Below, piece after piece: positions 23,166-31,176 of a stretch of DNA of 31,710 nucleotides. Both the position numbers and the translations under genes were made by a program. The notes beneath the pieces were generated by a model that saw only the letters and a list, made by a program, of their open reading frames with translations, was not told the origin of the DNA and did not search any database. The stretch comes from Actinomycetes bacterium (GTDB lineage Bacteria > Actinomycetota > Acidimicrobiia > Acidimicrobiales > Palsa-688). Numbering within the stretch: the stretch's first letter is position 1; every line of letters starts with the position of its first letter. Location of the stretch: assembly GCA_021811865.1 (NCBI GenBank), contig JAKAQB010000045.1, positions 1-31,710 on the forward strand, read 5' to 3'.

Positions 23166-24638
23166 ATGGAACCGCTGCCTGAGGGGTCCGAAGACGGTCT
23201 GTCCGCCCTCCCGTTCGACCACGCATCCCTGGAGGCGTCGCTGGCCGAAGCGCTCGCCGCCGTCGAGACCTCGGGGTCTGGTGCGACGGTGGTGGACGAC
23301 GAGCAGCCAGGAGGCGATGCCGATGAGCCGGACGACTTCGACATGGAGTCGGCCCTGGCGGCCTTCGAGACCCAACCCCGAGTGCAAGCGGCGGTCGCCG
23401 CCCCGCCGGAGGTGACGGACGACGGCGAGGTAGACGACGACCTCGGGGAGCGGGGCTGGGGCCGTCCGACGTCCAAGCGCCCCTCCCGCCCTCTCAACTT
23501 TGCCGGACAGGGGGAGGTGCGGTTGCCTCTCAACCCGTTCGGCGCCGCCGCGGCGAAGGCGCACGCTGCTCAGAGCGCTGCCAGCCCGGCGGGCGCACCG
23601 GCCGGCACCCCCGCCGGCCCCGACCCCTCGGCCGCCAACCCAGCGCCGATCACGCCTCGTGGTCCCAACCTCGCGTCGCTGTCGCCGGAGACAGCCGCGT
23701 TGCTCGGGGCCGTCCCGGGAAGGGATGCCGGCGCGCCAGCACGCAACGGCTCCCCGCGACCCGAAGGCGAGGACTCGACCTCCCGAACCAGGTCAGCCGA
23801 CGCCCAACCCCTCCGAGAGGGTGGTACCACCCGGCCTGATCCCTTCGCCGCCCGGGCCGTTCATCCGACCACGGCATCCACGCCGGCAACGCCGCCCGCT
23901 CCGGCAACACCGCAGGCTCAGAGCGCAGCCGCCGCCCCGCCGGCCGGCGTCGTCGCCGGCTCTGCACCCTCGCCGAGCGGCGCTGGCGCCTCGGGTGACG
24001 CGACGGGTGACGTGGCGGTGCCGGCGAGCAACGGCGAGGCGCAGGAAGTGCGTCGGAGTGCTGCGGTGGTGAGGACACCCTCCTCCATGGAGGAGCTCGC
24101 CCGCCTTCTTCCACCGATACCGTCGAGAGCGCCGGCGACAGGGGCTGAAGGCGTGCCCACCGCCGGCGACACGACCACCGGCGACACGACCGCCGGCGAC
24201 ACGACTGCCGGCGACACTACTGCTGGCGACACGGACGCGGCGGCGGCGCCAGCGATGAACGGCTCCGCTCCAGCAGCACCGTCGCCGGCCCACATCAGCC
24301 CCTGGCGGCCCGAGGTGGACGACATCCTTCCCATCCGTCGCCGCTCCTCGGGAGGGCTTGCGCTCGCACGCCGGCGGTCACCGTCGCGGGCGGCCCTGGC
24401 AGCTCCGTGGAACGGCGTGCAGTCCGGAGCCGTTCCCGGCGGTGGCGGGGTCGCAGCGACTGCGGCGGCGCCCGGTCCCGCGGCGGCGCCCGGTCCCGCG
24501 GCGGCGCCCGGTCCCGCGGCGGCGCCCAGCAGCCCCAAGGCCCCGAAAGCCCTCCAGCCGCGGAAGGCTCAGGCGAGCGGGAACAAGAGTGTCCTCAACC
24601 GGCCGATCGGTGAGCTGTTCGGTCGCCGGAAGGGCTGA
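23166..24638 (+). CDS. long, mostly disordered Ala/Pro-rich protein of unknown function
   Basis: A 490-residue protein without recognised domains. The N-terminus is acidic and helical (LPFDHASLEASLAEALAAVE and DDFDMESALAAFETQ). The middle is Pro/Ala/Thr-rich and probably unstructured, with TAGDT and AAAPGP repeats. The C-terminus is basic (LPIRRRSSGGLALARRRSPS, then NKSVLNRPIGELFGRRKG). No signal peptide or membrane helix is seen. The charge asymmetry and conserved-looking ends suggest a scaffold or nucleoid-/cell-pole-associated protein, but this is guesswork. The frame is well supported by codon pattern and length. It is convergent with the regX3 gene, 32 bp apart. Confidence 0.68.
   Translation: MEPLPEGSEDGLSALPFDHASLEASLAEALAAVETSGSGATVVDDEQPGGDADEPDDFDMESALAAFETQPRVQAAVAAPPEVTDDGEVDDDLGERGWGRPTSKRPSRPLNFAGQGEVRLPLNPFGAAAAKAHAAQSAASPAGAPAGTPAGPDPSAANPAPITPRGPNLASLSPETAALLGAVPGRDAGAPARNGSPRPEGEDSTSRTRSADAQPLREGGTTRPDPFAARAVHPTTASTPATPPAPATPQAQSAAAAPPAGVVAGSAPSPSGAGASGDATGDVAVPASNGEAQEVRRSAAVVRTPSSMEELARLLPPIPSRAPATGAEGVPTAGDTTTGDTTAGDTTAGDTTAGDTDAAAAPAMNGSAPAAPSPAHISPWRPEVDDILPIRRRSSGGLALARRRSPSRAALAAPWNGVQSGAVPGGGGVAATAAAPGPAAAPGPAAAPGPAAAPSSPKAPKALQPRKAQASGNKSVLNRPIGELFGRRKG
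24159..24233. repeat. five 15-bp tandem units (TAGDT)
   Basis: Five in-frame units like ACCGCCGGCGACACG encode T-A/T-G-D-T repeats in the disordered protein. Their third positions vary, so the array is not very recent. Confidence 0.9.
24462..24527. repeat. 18-bp tandem units (AAAPGP)
   Basis: GCGGCGGCGCCCGGTCCC occurs three times without mismatch and once partially (24516-24527), coding for AAAPGP. Perfect identity suggests recent expansion. Confidence 0.9.
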
Positions 24639-24670
24639 AGGACCGAAGGGCTCCGCGCCGCCTGAGCCAC

Positions 24671-25375
24671 CTACACCCGCGTCCCCTCGAACTTGTAGCC
24701 GAGTCCCCGGATGGTCGTGATCCGGCTGGGCCGCGATGGATCCTCCTCGATCTTCGCCCGGAGCCGCTTGATGTGGACATCGAGGGTCTTGGTGTCACCC
24801 ACGTAGTGGGGCCCCCACACCCGGTCGATCAGCGTCTCACGGGTGAGGACCCGGCCGGCGTTGCCCATGAGCAGCTCGAGCAACTCGAACTCCTTCAGGG
24901 GGAGCACGACCTGGCGGCCGCCGAGGAAGACCTCGTGGCGTTGGGGGTCGAGCCGGAGGTCCCCGACCTCCAGGGCGTCGGGGTACGCCGGCGCCTCGCC
25001 CGCCGGGGGGCTGCGGCGCAGCACGGCGCGCATCCGGGCGACGAGCTCGCGGAGGCGGTACGGCTTGGTGACGTAGTCGTCGGCGCCAACCTCGAGCCCG
25101 ACCACGGTGTCGATCTCGCTGCTCTTCGCCGTGACCATGACGATCGGCACCCGGCTGCGGGTACGCAGCTCGCGGCAGACGTCGATGCCCGACAGCCGGG
25201 GCAGCCACACGTCGAGCAGGACGATGTCCGGGCGCACCTGGTCGAAGATGTCGAGCGCCTCGACGCCGTCGGTGGCGACCCTGACCAGGAACCCCTCGCG
25301 CTTGAGGCCGACGACGAGCGCCTCGACGAAGGACTCCTCGTCCTCGACGACGAGCACGGTCAGGGGGTCAGCCAC
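24671..25375 (-). CDS. regX3: OmpR/PhoB-family response regulator, RegX3-type
   Basis: A 234-residue two-domain regulator. The receiver has acidic EDEE at residues 11-14, the phosphoacceptor Asp55 in IVLLDVWLPR, the MVTAKS switch Thr and the TKPYRLREL Lys. A winged-helix output domain follows: LPLKEFELLELLMGNAGRVLTRETLI, VWGPHYVGDTKTLDVHIKRLRAKIE, IRGLGYKFE. The GTG at 25375 is chosen; it overlaps the kinase stop by 8 bp, so the pair is co-translated. RegX3/PhoP proteins bind GTTCACC-type direct repeats and control phosphate uptake, and a three-unit PHO box stands upstream of the kinase, which supports this assignment and autoregulation. Confidence 0.9.
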   Translation of the reverse strand: MADPLTVLVVEDEESFVEALVVGLKREGFLVRVATDGVEALDIFDQVRPDIVLLDVWLPRLSGIDVCRELRTRSRVPIVMVTAKSSEIDTVVGLEVGADDYVTKPYRLRELVARMRAVLRRSPPAGEAPAYPDALEVGDLRLDPQRHEVFLGGRQVVLPLKEFELLELLMGNAGRVLTRETLIDRVWGPHYVGDTKTLDVHIKRLRAKIEEDPSRPSRITTIRGLGYKFEGTRV

Positions 25376-26558
25376 CGGCGGTGACACCCCGGAGGGGCGC
25401 CGGTTGCGCCGGCAGGAGCAGCGTGAACGTCGACCCCTCCCCCTCCTCGGATTCCACCTGCACGTCGCCCCCGTGGTTGGCCGCGACGTGACGGACGATC
25501 GATAGCCCGAGGCCGGTGCCACCCGTGAGGCGGCTGCGTGCCCGGTCGACCCGGTAGAAGCGTTCGAAGATGCGCTCGCGGTCGCGTCGCGGGATGCCGA
25601 TGCCCTTGTCGATGACGTCGATCCGTACGGCCTCCGCGCCGGCGCCGACCCGGACCAGCACCGGCGAGCCGGGCTCGGAGTACTTGACGGCGTTGTCGAC
25701 GAGGTTGGTGATGGCGGAGAGGAGATCCCTGCGGTCGCCGGTGATCGTCAGGTGCGGGGGGACGGCCTCGACGTGCAGCACGATGTCCCGGGCGCGGGCG
25801 GCCGGTCGGATCGGCTCGACGGCGTCGCCCACCAAGCGGCCGACGGCCACGGGCTCGAACCTCGGTCGCTCGTTGGCTTCGATGCGGGAGAGGTCGAGGA
25901 GGTCGTCGATGATGCGGCCGAGCCGCTCGGCTTCGGCGGCGACGCGCACGGACAGGCGCGCCACGACCTCGGGGTCATCCTCCCCGTCGAGGGTCTCGGC
26001 GAGCAGCGACAGGGCTCCGACTGGGGTCTTGAGCTCGTGACTCACGTTGGCCACGAAATCTCTCCGGACGGCATCCAGGCGGCGGCGCTCGGAGATGTCC
26101 TCGATGACGGCGACGGCACCGAGCGGCCGGTCGAGGGAGGAGATCGGGAAGGCGCGGATCATGAGGTTGCGGCGGACGGGGGAGAACAGCTCGAGGGAGT
26201 GCTCGGCAGACTCGCCCCGCCTGGCCGTCTCGAGCAGGTCGGCGACCGCGCGCTCGGCGAGCACATCCCCGAGGCGAGCGCCGGAGCCGCTGGCGGCCAG
26301 GTTGCGGTACACCTCGTCGCCGTGCTCGTCGCAGACCACGACACCGGAGACGAGCACGTTGAGCGCCGCCGAGAGTCGGCTGCCGAGCTCCTCGGAGCGC
26401 TGGGCCCGCTCGGCGAGGTCGGTGGCGGCGGCCTCGATGTCGGCGAGCAGCTCGTCAGCGCCTGCTTCGGGGGCGTCGGCCGAGCCCGTGGCGACCGAGG
26501 CCTGATCGGCCACGCGCTGCAGCGCCAGCTCGAGCCGCCGCAGGTCGCTCAGCCGCAT
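25368..26558 (-). CDS. senX3: SenX3-like sensor histidine kinase without membrane helices
   Basis: A 396-residue kinase. A helical segment comes first (residues 1-65), then a PAS-like domain (about 65-155, VLVSGVVVCDEHGDEVYRN to GAVAVIEDISERR), the H-box FVANVSHELKTPV with His174, and a HATPase domain (NLVDNAVKYS, DKGIGIPRRDRERIFERFYR, GGTGLGLSIVRHV). PAS and H-box closely resemble SenX3, partner of RegX3 in phosphate sensing. SenX3 normally has two N-terminal membrane helices; none is present from the ATG at 26558, nor in the frame upstream. It may be recruited by PstSCAB/PhoU-type proteins in the cytoplasm, or the start may be different. The upstream mini-ORF and PHO box are listed separately. 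Confidence 0.87.
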   Translation of the reverse strand: MRLSDLRRLELALQRVADQASVATGSADAPEAGADELLADIEAAATDLAERAQRSEELGSRLSAALNVLVSGVVVCDEHGDEVYRNLAASGSGARLGDVLAERAVADLLETARRGESAEHSLELFSPVRRNLMIRAFPISSLDRPLGAVAVIEDISERRRLDAVRRDFVANVSHELKTPVGALSLLAETLDGEDDPEVVARLSVRVAAEAERLGRIIDDLLDLSRIEANERPRFEPVAVGRLVGDAVEPIRPAARARDIVLHVEAVPPHLTITGDRRDLLSAITNLVDNAVKYSEPGSPVLVRVGAGAEAVRIDVIDKGIGIPRRDRERIFERFYRVDRARSRLTGGTGLGLSIVRHVAANHGGDVQVESEEGEGSTFTLLLPAQPAPLRGVTAGG

Positions 26559-26617
26559 CAGCCGTCGTTCCTGGCTACGGAGATGGCGGGCCTTGCGGCG
26601 GTGAGGCGTGCGGTCAT
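26558..26617 (-). CDS. putative 19-residue leader peptide before senX3
   Basis: ATG at 26617 (with an AGGAG run about 9 nt before it) opens a 20-codon frame whose TGA shares its last base with the senX3 ATG (TGATG). A longer version of the same frame starts at GTG 26659, 5 nt after TACCGT (26670-26665), a possible -10. Termination-coupled re-initiation on senX3 would follow. Chance is a real alternative. Confidence 0.35.
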   Translation of the reverse strand: MTARLTAARPAISVARNDG

Positions 26618-26697
26618 GCGGGGGCGCTCCTGCGGGTGCCGGACGAGCGGGCGTGCCACCAGCCACGGTAAGGGCCGATGGTGACGGGCCGGCCCCG

Positions 26698-26730
26698 CCC
26701 TCGTGAACACGGGGTGAACACGCCCTGAAC
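26698..26730 (-). promoter_or_regulatory. PHO box: three contiguous 11-bp GTTCA repeats
   Basis: On the minus strand three abutting 11-bp units read GTTCAGGGCGT (26730-26720), GTTCACCCCGT (26719-26709) and GTTCACGAGGG (26708-26698). The actinobacterial PhoP/RegX3 site consists of direct 11-bp repeats with a GTTCACC core, so this matches in both core and spacing. It lies 28 bp upstream of the possible -10 (TACCGT, 26670-26665) of senX3–regX3, a position suited to activation. Sequence is seen, binding inferred. Confidence 0.82.
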
Positions 26731-26899
26731 TCTACGAGTCGCCAGTTGGCTCGGACTCCGCCGAAAGTCCCCGCCCCCACCGCCGCTCGCCCCTCCACGG
26801 GTCAGCGCCGGCCGCTCGTACCGCCGTTGCGCTGGGACAACCAGATTGTCAATCGGGGACCACGAGGATGAGCGGCAGAGCCGGCACCGCCGTGGTCGT

Positions 26900-27361
26900 T
26901 CAGCTCCTCGGAGCGAGGTAGCAGGCCCGGTGGAAGCGGCCGTTGCTCGCCTCGAGCACCCACGCCGACCCCTTGGCCTGCCGGGGCCGGTTTCCGAGGT
27001 CGAGGTGATCCTCGTCGGCCAGGGTGACGAGGACGTCGGGTATCACGTCGCCGTGGGTGCAGAGGGCCACCTTCTCGTCGGCGAGGGCACGCACCAAGGC
27101 GATGGCGGCGGCGGCGTTCCCCTCCGACAGCTCCTCGAGCACCTCGACCGGGAGGCTCAGGCGATCGGCGAGCGGGGCAACCGTCGCGGTGCAGCGCAGG
27201 TACGGGCTGGAGAGGACCCGCTGCGGTGCGTACGGCTCGAGCATCGCTGCCAGGTCCTTCGCCTGCTTGGCGCCCCGCGGGGAGAGCGGCCGGAGCCGGT
27301 CGTCACCGTCCCAGTCCTTCCGGGAGCCGGCGTGCGCGTGGCGGACGAGGAGCAGGGGCAC
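26900..27361 (-). CDS. SixA-like histidine phosphatase
   Basis: A 153-residue histidine phosphatase-superfamily protein. The catalytic LVRHAHAG motif is at residues 4-11 (His8), with PLSPRGAKQA, VLSSPYLRCTATVAPLA and the second catalytic His in LCTHGDVI. It resembles both SixA (phosphohistidine phosphatase) and the C-terminal half of mycobacterial MutT1. Its NUDIX counterpart lies 1.1 kb away beyond the sortase gene. The start is GTG 27361. It lies downstream-facing from the sortase promoter and is divergent from it. Confidence 0.88.
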   Translation of the reverse strand: MPLLLVRHAHAGSRKDWDGDDRLRPLSPRGAKQAKDLAAMLEPYAPQRVLSSPYLRCTATVAPLADRLSLPVEVLEELSEGNAAAAIALVRALADEKVALCTHGDVIPDVLVTLADEDHLDLGNRPRQAKGSAWVLEASNGRFHRACYLAPRS

Positions 27362-27429
27362 GCCGACCAGTCTGCCAAAACCACGCCGGTGCCGGCTCGG
27401 CCGTGGTCCTGGCCTCTACCCTGGAGCCG

Positions 27430-28479
27430 ATGGTCAAACCGGCCGCCCCCGAGGCGGCGCCCCCCGCCCTGACGCTCCGTCCGGCGCGGGCGCGGGCGCG
27501 GGCACGAGCCCCACTCGGCCCGGTTCGCCGGGTGGTCCGGGAGGTGGGGCTGGGGCTCGTCACCCTCGGGCTGGTGACGTTCCTCTTCGTCGCCTACCAG
27601 TTGTGGGGCACCGGGTTCACCGAACGCCACGACCAGATCGTTCTGCAGCGGCAGTTCCAGTCCCTGGGCCACGCCGCCTCCGCGCCGCGGCCGGTGGCGG
27701 CATCGGCGGCTCGGGCCACGCCCACCACCACCGCCAACCCCGCCGCCGGCGGTGAGCTGTCGCCGTCGACACCCATCGGCACGGCGATCGACCATCTCGT
27801 CATCCCGGCCATCTCGGTGAACAAGTACGTCGTGCAGGGCACGGCGGAGAACGACCTCATGCAAGGTCCCGGCCACTACCTGGGCACCCCGATGCCCGGT
27901 GAGCGGGGCAACGCAGGCATTGCCGGGCACCGCACGACCTACGGGGCGCCGTTCTTCCAGCTCGGGCACCTCCGCAAGGGCGACTGGATCTACCTCACCG
28001 ACACCGCCAACCACACCTTCGACTACCGGGTGGTGGGCCACGAGGTCGTCCCGCCGTCGGACGTGTCGGTGCTCGACCCCACCCGTTGGGCCCAGCTGAC
28101 GCTGACGACGTGCAACCCTCCGTACTCGGCGACGAGCCGCCTGGTGGTCATCGCCCGCCTCGTCGGGCGGCCGGCGGCCACGCCCCCGGCACCGGCGCCC
28201 GCCACTCCGGCGGCGGTAGCCGCGCCGGGCTCACGTGATGTCGTTCCGCTGCCGGCCGCCCTGCCGACCAGCCTCGGCACGGGGAACGCGAACGCGTGGG
28301 GACCCGCCGTCGGCTTCGGCGCGCTGGCCGCCGCGCTGTGGGTCCTAACCCGCGTCGCCATCGCCCGCCGGCGCGGGTGGCGCAAGGCACCGGTGCTGGT
28401 CGCCGGACTGGTGGTGTGCGCCGCTCCGCTGTGGTTCTGCTTCCAGAACGTCGTGCGGTTGCTGCCGCCGTCGGTCTGA
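27430..28479 (+). CDS. sortase (class E-like) with C-terminal membrane helices
   Basis: A 349-residue membrane cysteine transpeptidase. The N-terminal basic segment precedes one helix (residues about 38-56). The sortase core follows: LVIPAISVNKYVVQG, GHYLGTPMPGERGNAGIAGHRTTYGAPF with His167, LTLTTCNPPYSATSRLVV with Cys228 (TLTTC) and Arg237. After an Ala/Pro linker come two more helices (GPAVGFGALAAALWVLTRVAI, VLVAGLVVCAAPLWFCF). Substrate proteins with LAxTG-like signals are not in this window, so it is probably a housekeeping enzyme. TACCCT (27417-27422) is 7 nt before the ATG. It is inserted between genes for SixA-like and NUDIX proteins and convergent with the latter. Confidence 0.92.
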   Translation: MVKPAAPEAAPPALTLRPARARARARAPLGPVRRVVREVGLGLVTLGLVTFLFVAYQLWGTGFTERHDQIVLQRQFQSLGHAASAPRPVAASAARATPTTTANPAAGGELSPSTPIGTAIDHLVIPAISVNKYVVQGTAENDLMQGPGHYLGTPMPGERGNAGIAGHRTTYGAPFFQLGHLRKGDWIYLTDTANHTFDYRVVGHEVVPPSDVSVLDPTRWAQLTLTTCNPPYSATSRLVVIARLVGRPAATPPAPAPATPAAVAAPGSRDVVPLPAALPTSLGTGNANAWGPAVGFGALAAALWVLTRVAIARRRGWRKAPVLVAGLVVCAAPLWFCFQNVVRLLPPSV

Positions 28480-28489
28480 GCGGCCGCCG

Positions 28490-28954
28490 TCAACCCGCCT
28501 CCGCCGCAACGGCGGCGGGGAGGGCATCGAGCACTTCGACGTCGCGCTCGTAGCTGAGCAGGGAGCGGGCCCGGTCCAACGGCACCCACCGGGCCTCGTC
28601 CACCTCGTTGGCGCCCGCCGGCGAGCCGGCGCCGGCGGTCATGGCCCAGTACCGGACGCGCTTGGTCCGCCCGCTGCGGTCGATGTAGGTGGTCGCCACC
28701 AACTCCGGCCCGAGACGCCCGACGACGCCGGTCTCCTCCTGGACCTCCCGGACGGCGGCGTCCTCGTCGGACTCGCCCGGCTCGAGCTTGCCCTTCGGGA
28801 GGCTCCAGTCGTCGTAGCGGGGCCTGTGCACGACCACGACCTCCAGCCTCCCGGAGGGCGCCCGGCGCCACAGCACCCCGCCGGCGGCGCGCACGAGGGG
28901 TTCGGCCGGCCCGCACAGCGGGCCGGGATCAACGGCGGCGGGCGGGTCGCTCAC
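28490..28954 (-). CDS. NUDIX hydrolase (MutT1-type N-terminal domain)
   Basis: A 154-residue NUDIX hydrolase. The Nudix box runs from GKLEPGESDEDAAVREVQEE to TGV, preceded by YDDWSLPKGK. Similar proteins hydrolyse 8-oxo-dGTP, diadenosine polyphosphates or related nucleotides. Mycobacterial MutT1 joins this domain to a histidine phosphatase and lies beside ppk; here only the NUDIX half follows ppk1, with the phosphatase separate. The GTG at 28954 overlaps the ppk1 stop as GTGA, so translation is coupled. The stop (28490) is 11 bp from the convergent sortase stop. Confidence 0.92.
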   Translation of the reverse strand: MSDPPAAVDPGPLCGPAEPLVRAAGGVLWRRAPSGRLEVVVVHRPRYDDWSLPKGKLEPGESDEDAAVREVQEETGVVGRLGPELVATTYIDRSGRTKRVRYWAMTAGAGSPAGANEVDEARWVPLDRARSLLSYERDVEVLDALPAAVAAEAG

Positions 28955-31176
28955 GACGCCCGGGCCGCCTCGCTCTCCCGCCGCATCCGGTCGCGGTGGC
29001 GGGTCGCGCCCTGGAGCCATTCGTGGGCGGAGATGCCGACCACCGTCGGCACCTTGTCCCACGTCCCGTCGCCCCGCAACTGCCAGGCGAGGCGATCGTC
29101 GGCCAGCTCCACCTCGAGGATCTCCCGCAGCCGAGCATGCAGGGCGGTGGGCACCGGGACGACGGCCTCCACCCGGCGGTCGAGGTTGCGCTCCATCATG
29201 TCCGCCGAGCCGATGTAGTACTCGCCGCTGGACGGGACCGAAGCCGGGAGCGGCACGAGGCCGTCGAGGGGCGGCTCCGGGGCGGGCTCCTCGCCGCCGG
29301 CGCCCGCCCCGAAGTAGTAGATCCGGGAGTGCTCGAGCCACCGGCCCACCAGGGCACGCACGCGGATGTTGTCCGACAACCCGGCGACGCCGGGGCGCAG
29401 GCAGCAGATGGCCCGGGTGACCAGATCGATGCGCACCCCGGCGGCCGAGGCGGCGTAGAGGGCGTCGATGACGCGCTGGTCGACGAGGTTGTTGAGCTTC
29501 CAGACGATGCGGCCCCGCTCCCCGTAGCCGGCCTCCCTCTCGATCAGCTCGAGCACCCGGCTGCGCAGGCCGGTCGGCGCGACCAGCAGCTTGCGGTAGG
29601 AGACCTGGCGGCTGTAGCCCGTCAGGTAGTTGAACAGATCGGTCAGGTCGGCACCGAGCTCCGGGGCGCAGGTGAGGATGCCCAGGTCCTCGTACAGCCG
29701 GGCGGTGGCCGGGTTGTAGTTGCCCGTCCCGATGTGGCAGTAGCGGCGGATGCCGTCGACGTCCTGGCGGACGACGAGGGCCGTCTTGGAGTGCGTCTTC
29801 AGCCCGACGAGGCCGTACACGACGTGGACGCCGGCGCGCTCGAGGGCCCGGGCCCAGCCGATGTTGGCGGCCTCGTCGCCGCGGGCCTTCAGCTCGACGA
29901 GCGCAGCGACCTGCTTGCCACGCTCGGCGGCGCGGATCAGGGCCTGGACGATGGGGCTGTCCCCCGAGGTGCGGTACAGCGTCTGCTTTATGGCCAGCAC
30001 CCCGGGGTCCTCGGCGGCCTGGGTGACGAACGCCTCGATCGACATGGCGAAGCTCTCGTACGGGTGGTGCACGAGCACGTCACCGGCGCGGATGGCGGCG
30101 AAGACGTCACCGGGCCCGTCGCCGTGGCCCGCCAGCGCCGGCGGGACGCCGGCCACGTAGGGCTCGTCCTTCAGATCCGGGCGGTCGGCGACGTACACCG
30201 ACCACAACCGGCCGAGGTCCAGGGGACCCTGGAGGTCGTAGACGTCCTCGGGGGCGAGGTCGAGCTCCCTCGCCAGCAGGGTCCGGACCTCCTCGGTGAT
30301 GCGCTGGTCGACCTCCAAGCGGACTGCCCGGCCGAATCGCCGGCGGCGCAGCTCCATCTCCACGGCGTAGAGGAGGTCGTCGGCCTCGTCCTCCTCGAGG
30401 GTCAGGTCGGCGTTGCGTGTGACCCGGAAGGGGTGATGGCTCTCGATCTCCATGCCCGGGAACAGCACGGCGAGGTGGGCAGCGATCACCTGCTCCAGGG
30501 GGACGAAGCGGTGCCCGTCGGGAAGGGCGAGGAAGCCCGGCAGCAGCGGCGGCACCTTGAGGCGGGCGAAGCGGCGGTCGTCGGTCACCGGGTCGCGGAC
30601 GATGACGGCGAGGTTGAGGGACAGGTTGGAGATGTAGGGGAAGGGATGTCCCGGGTCGACGGCGAGGGGCGTGAGGACCGGGAAGATCCGCTCGTCGAAC
30701 ACCTCCCGCAGCTGCCGGCGGTCGTCGTCGCTCAGCTCGTCCCACCCGCAGAGCCGGACCCCCCGCGCCGCGAGCTCGGGTAGCAACTCCTCGAACAGAA
30801 CGTTGCGACGCCAGTCCAACAGGCTGTCCATCTCCCGGCGGATCGCCTTCAGCTGGTCGCTGACCGACAGGCCGTCGGGCGCCGTCGTCGCCACCCCGGC
30901 CGCCTGCTGGTCCTTCAGGCCGGCGACGCGGACCTCGAAGAGCTCGTCGGTGTTGGAGCAGAAGATGGCCAGGAACTTCAGGCGCTCGAGCAGCGGCAGC
31001 TCCGGGTTGGCAGCCAGCGCCAGCACCCGGCGGTTCCAGTCGATGGTGGACAGCTCGCGGTTGATGTAGCGGTGCTCTCCGTCCCCTGCCCCCTCGATGC
31101 TCTCCGGGGGGACGTCGACGCCGATGCCCAGGCGGGCAGCCGACGCGTCGCTCACCCTGTCAAGGCTGTCGCTCAC
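28951..31176 (-). CDS. ppk1: polyphosphate kinase 1
   Basis: A 741-residue PPK1 that reversibly polymerises the gamma-phosphate of ATP into polyphosphate. Family segments: RYINRELSTIDWNRRVLALA and FLAIFCSNTDELFEVRVAGL in the N domain, PLAVDPGHPFPYISNLSLNL, FRVTRNADL, PYESFAMSIEAFVTQAA, VLAIKQTLYRTSGDSPIVQA, and the active-site region GLKTHSKTALVVRQ (phosphohistidine) with HIGTGNYNPATARLYEDLG, then RAICCLRPGV. The start GTG 31176 is chosen because TAGCCT lies 7 nt before it; a second GTG (31155) comes from a 21-bp duplication. The NUDIX gene follows with a GTGA overlap. Confidence 0.97.
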   Translation of the reverse strand: MSDSLDRVSDASAARLGIGVDVPPESIEGAGDGEHRYINRELSTIDWNRRVLALAANPELPLLERLKFLAIFCSNTDELFEVRVAGLKDQQAAGVATTAPDGLSVSDQLKAIRREMDSLLDWRRNVLFEELLPELAARGVRLCGWDELSDDDRRQLREVFDERIFPVLTPLAVDPGHPFPYISNLSLNLAVIVRDPVTDDRRFARLKVPPLLPGFLALPDGHRFVPLEQVIAAHLAVLFPGMEIESHHPFRVTRNADLTLEEDEADDLLYAVEMELRRRRFGRAVRLEVDQRITEEVRTLLARELDLAPEDVYDLQGPLDLGRLWSVYVADRPDLKDEPYVAGVPPALAGHGDGPGDVFAAIRAGDVLVHHPYESFAMSIEAFVTQAAEDPGVLAIKQTLYRTSGDSPIVQALIRAAERGKQVAALVELKARGDEAANIGWARALERAGVHVVYGLVGLKTHSKTALVVRQDVDGIRRYCHIGTGNYNPATARLYEDLGILTCAPELGADLTDLFNYLTGYSRQVSYRKLLVAPTGLRSRVLELIEREAGYGERGRIVWKLNNLVDQRVIDALYAASAAGVRIDLVTRAICCLRPGVAGLSDNIRVRALVGRWLEHSRIYYFGAGAGGEEPAPEPPLDGLVPLPASVPSSGEYYIGSADMMERNLDRRVEAVVPVPTALHARLREILEVELADDRLAWQLRGDGTWDKVPTVVGISAHEWLQGATRHRDRMRRESEAARAS

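Noticed and set aside
26844..26854. GATTG-T-CAATC palindrome between senX3 and the SixA-like gene
   Set aside because: Only 5-bp arms and a single copy; it can occur by chance and no gene start lies near it.
28996..30783. 595-codon frame on the plus strand
   Set aside because: Antisense shadow of ppk1, which has all family motifs.
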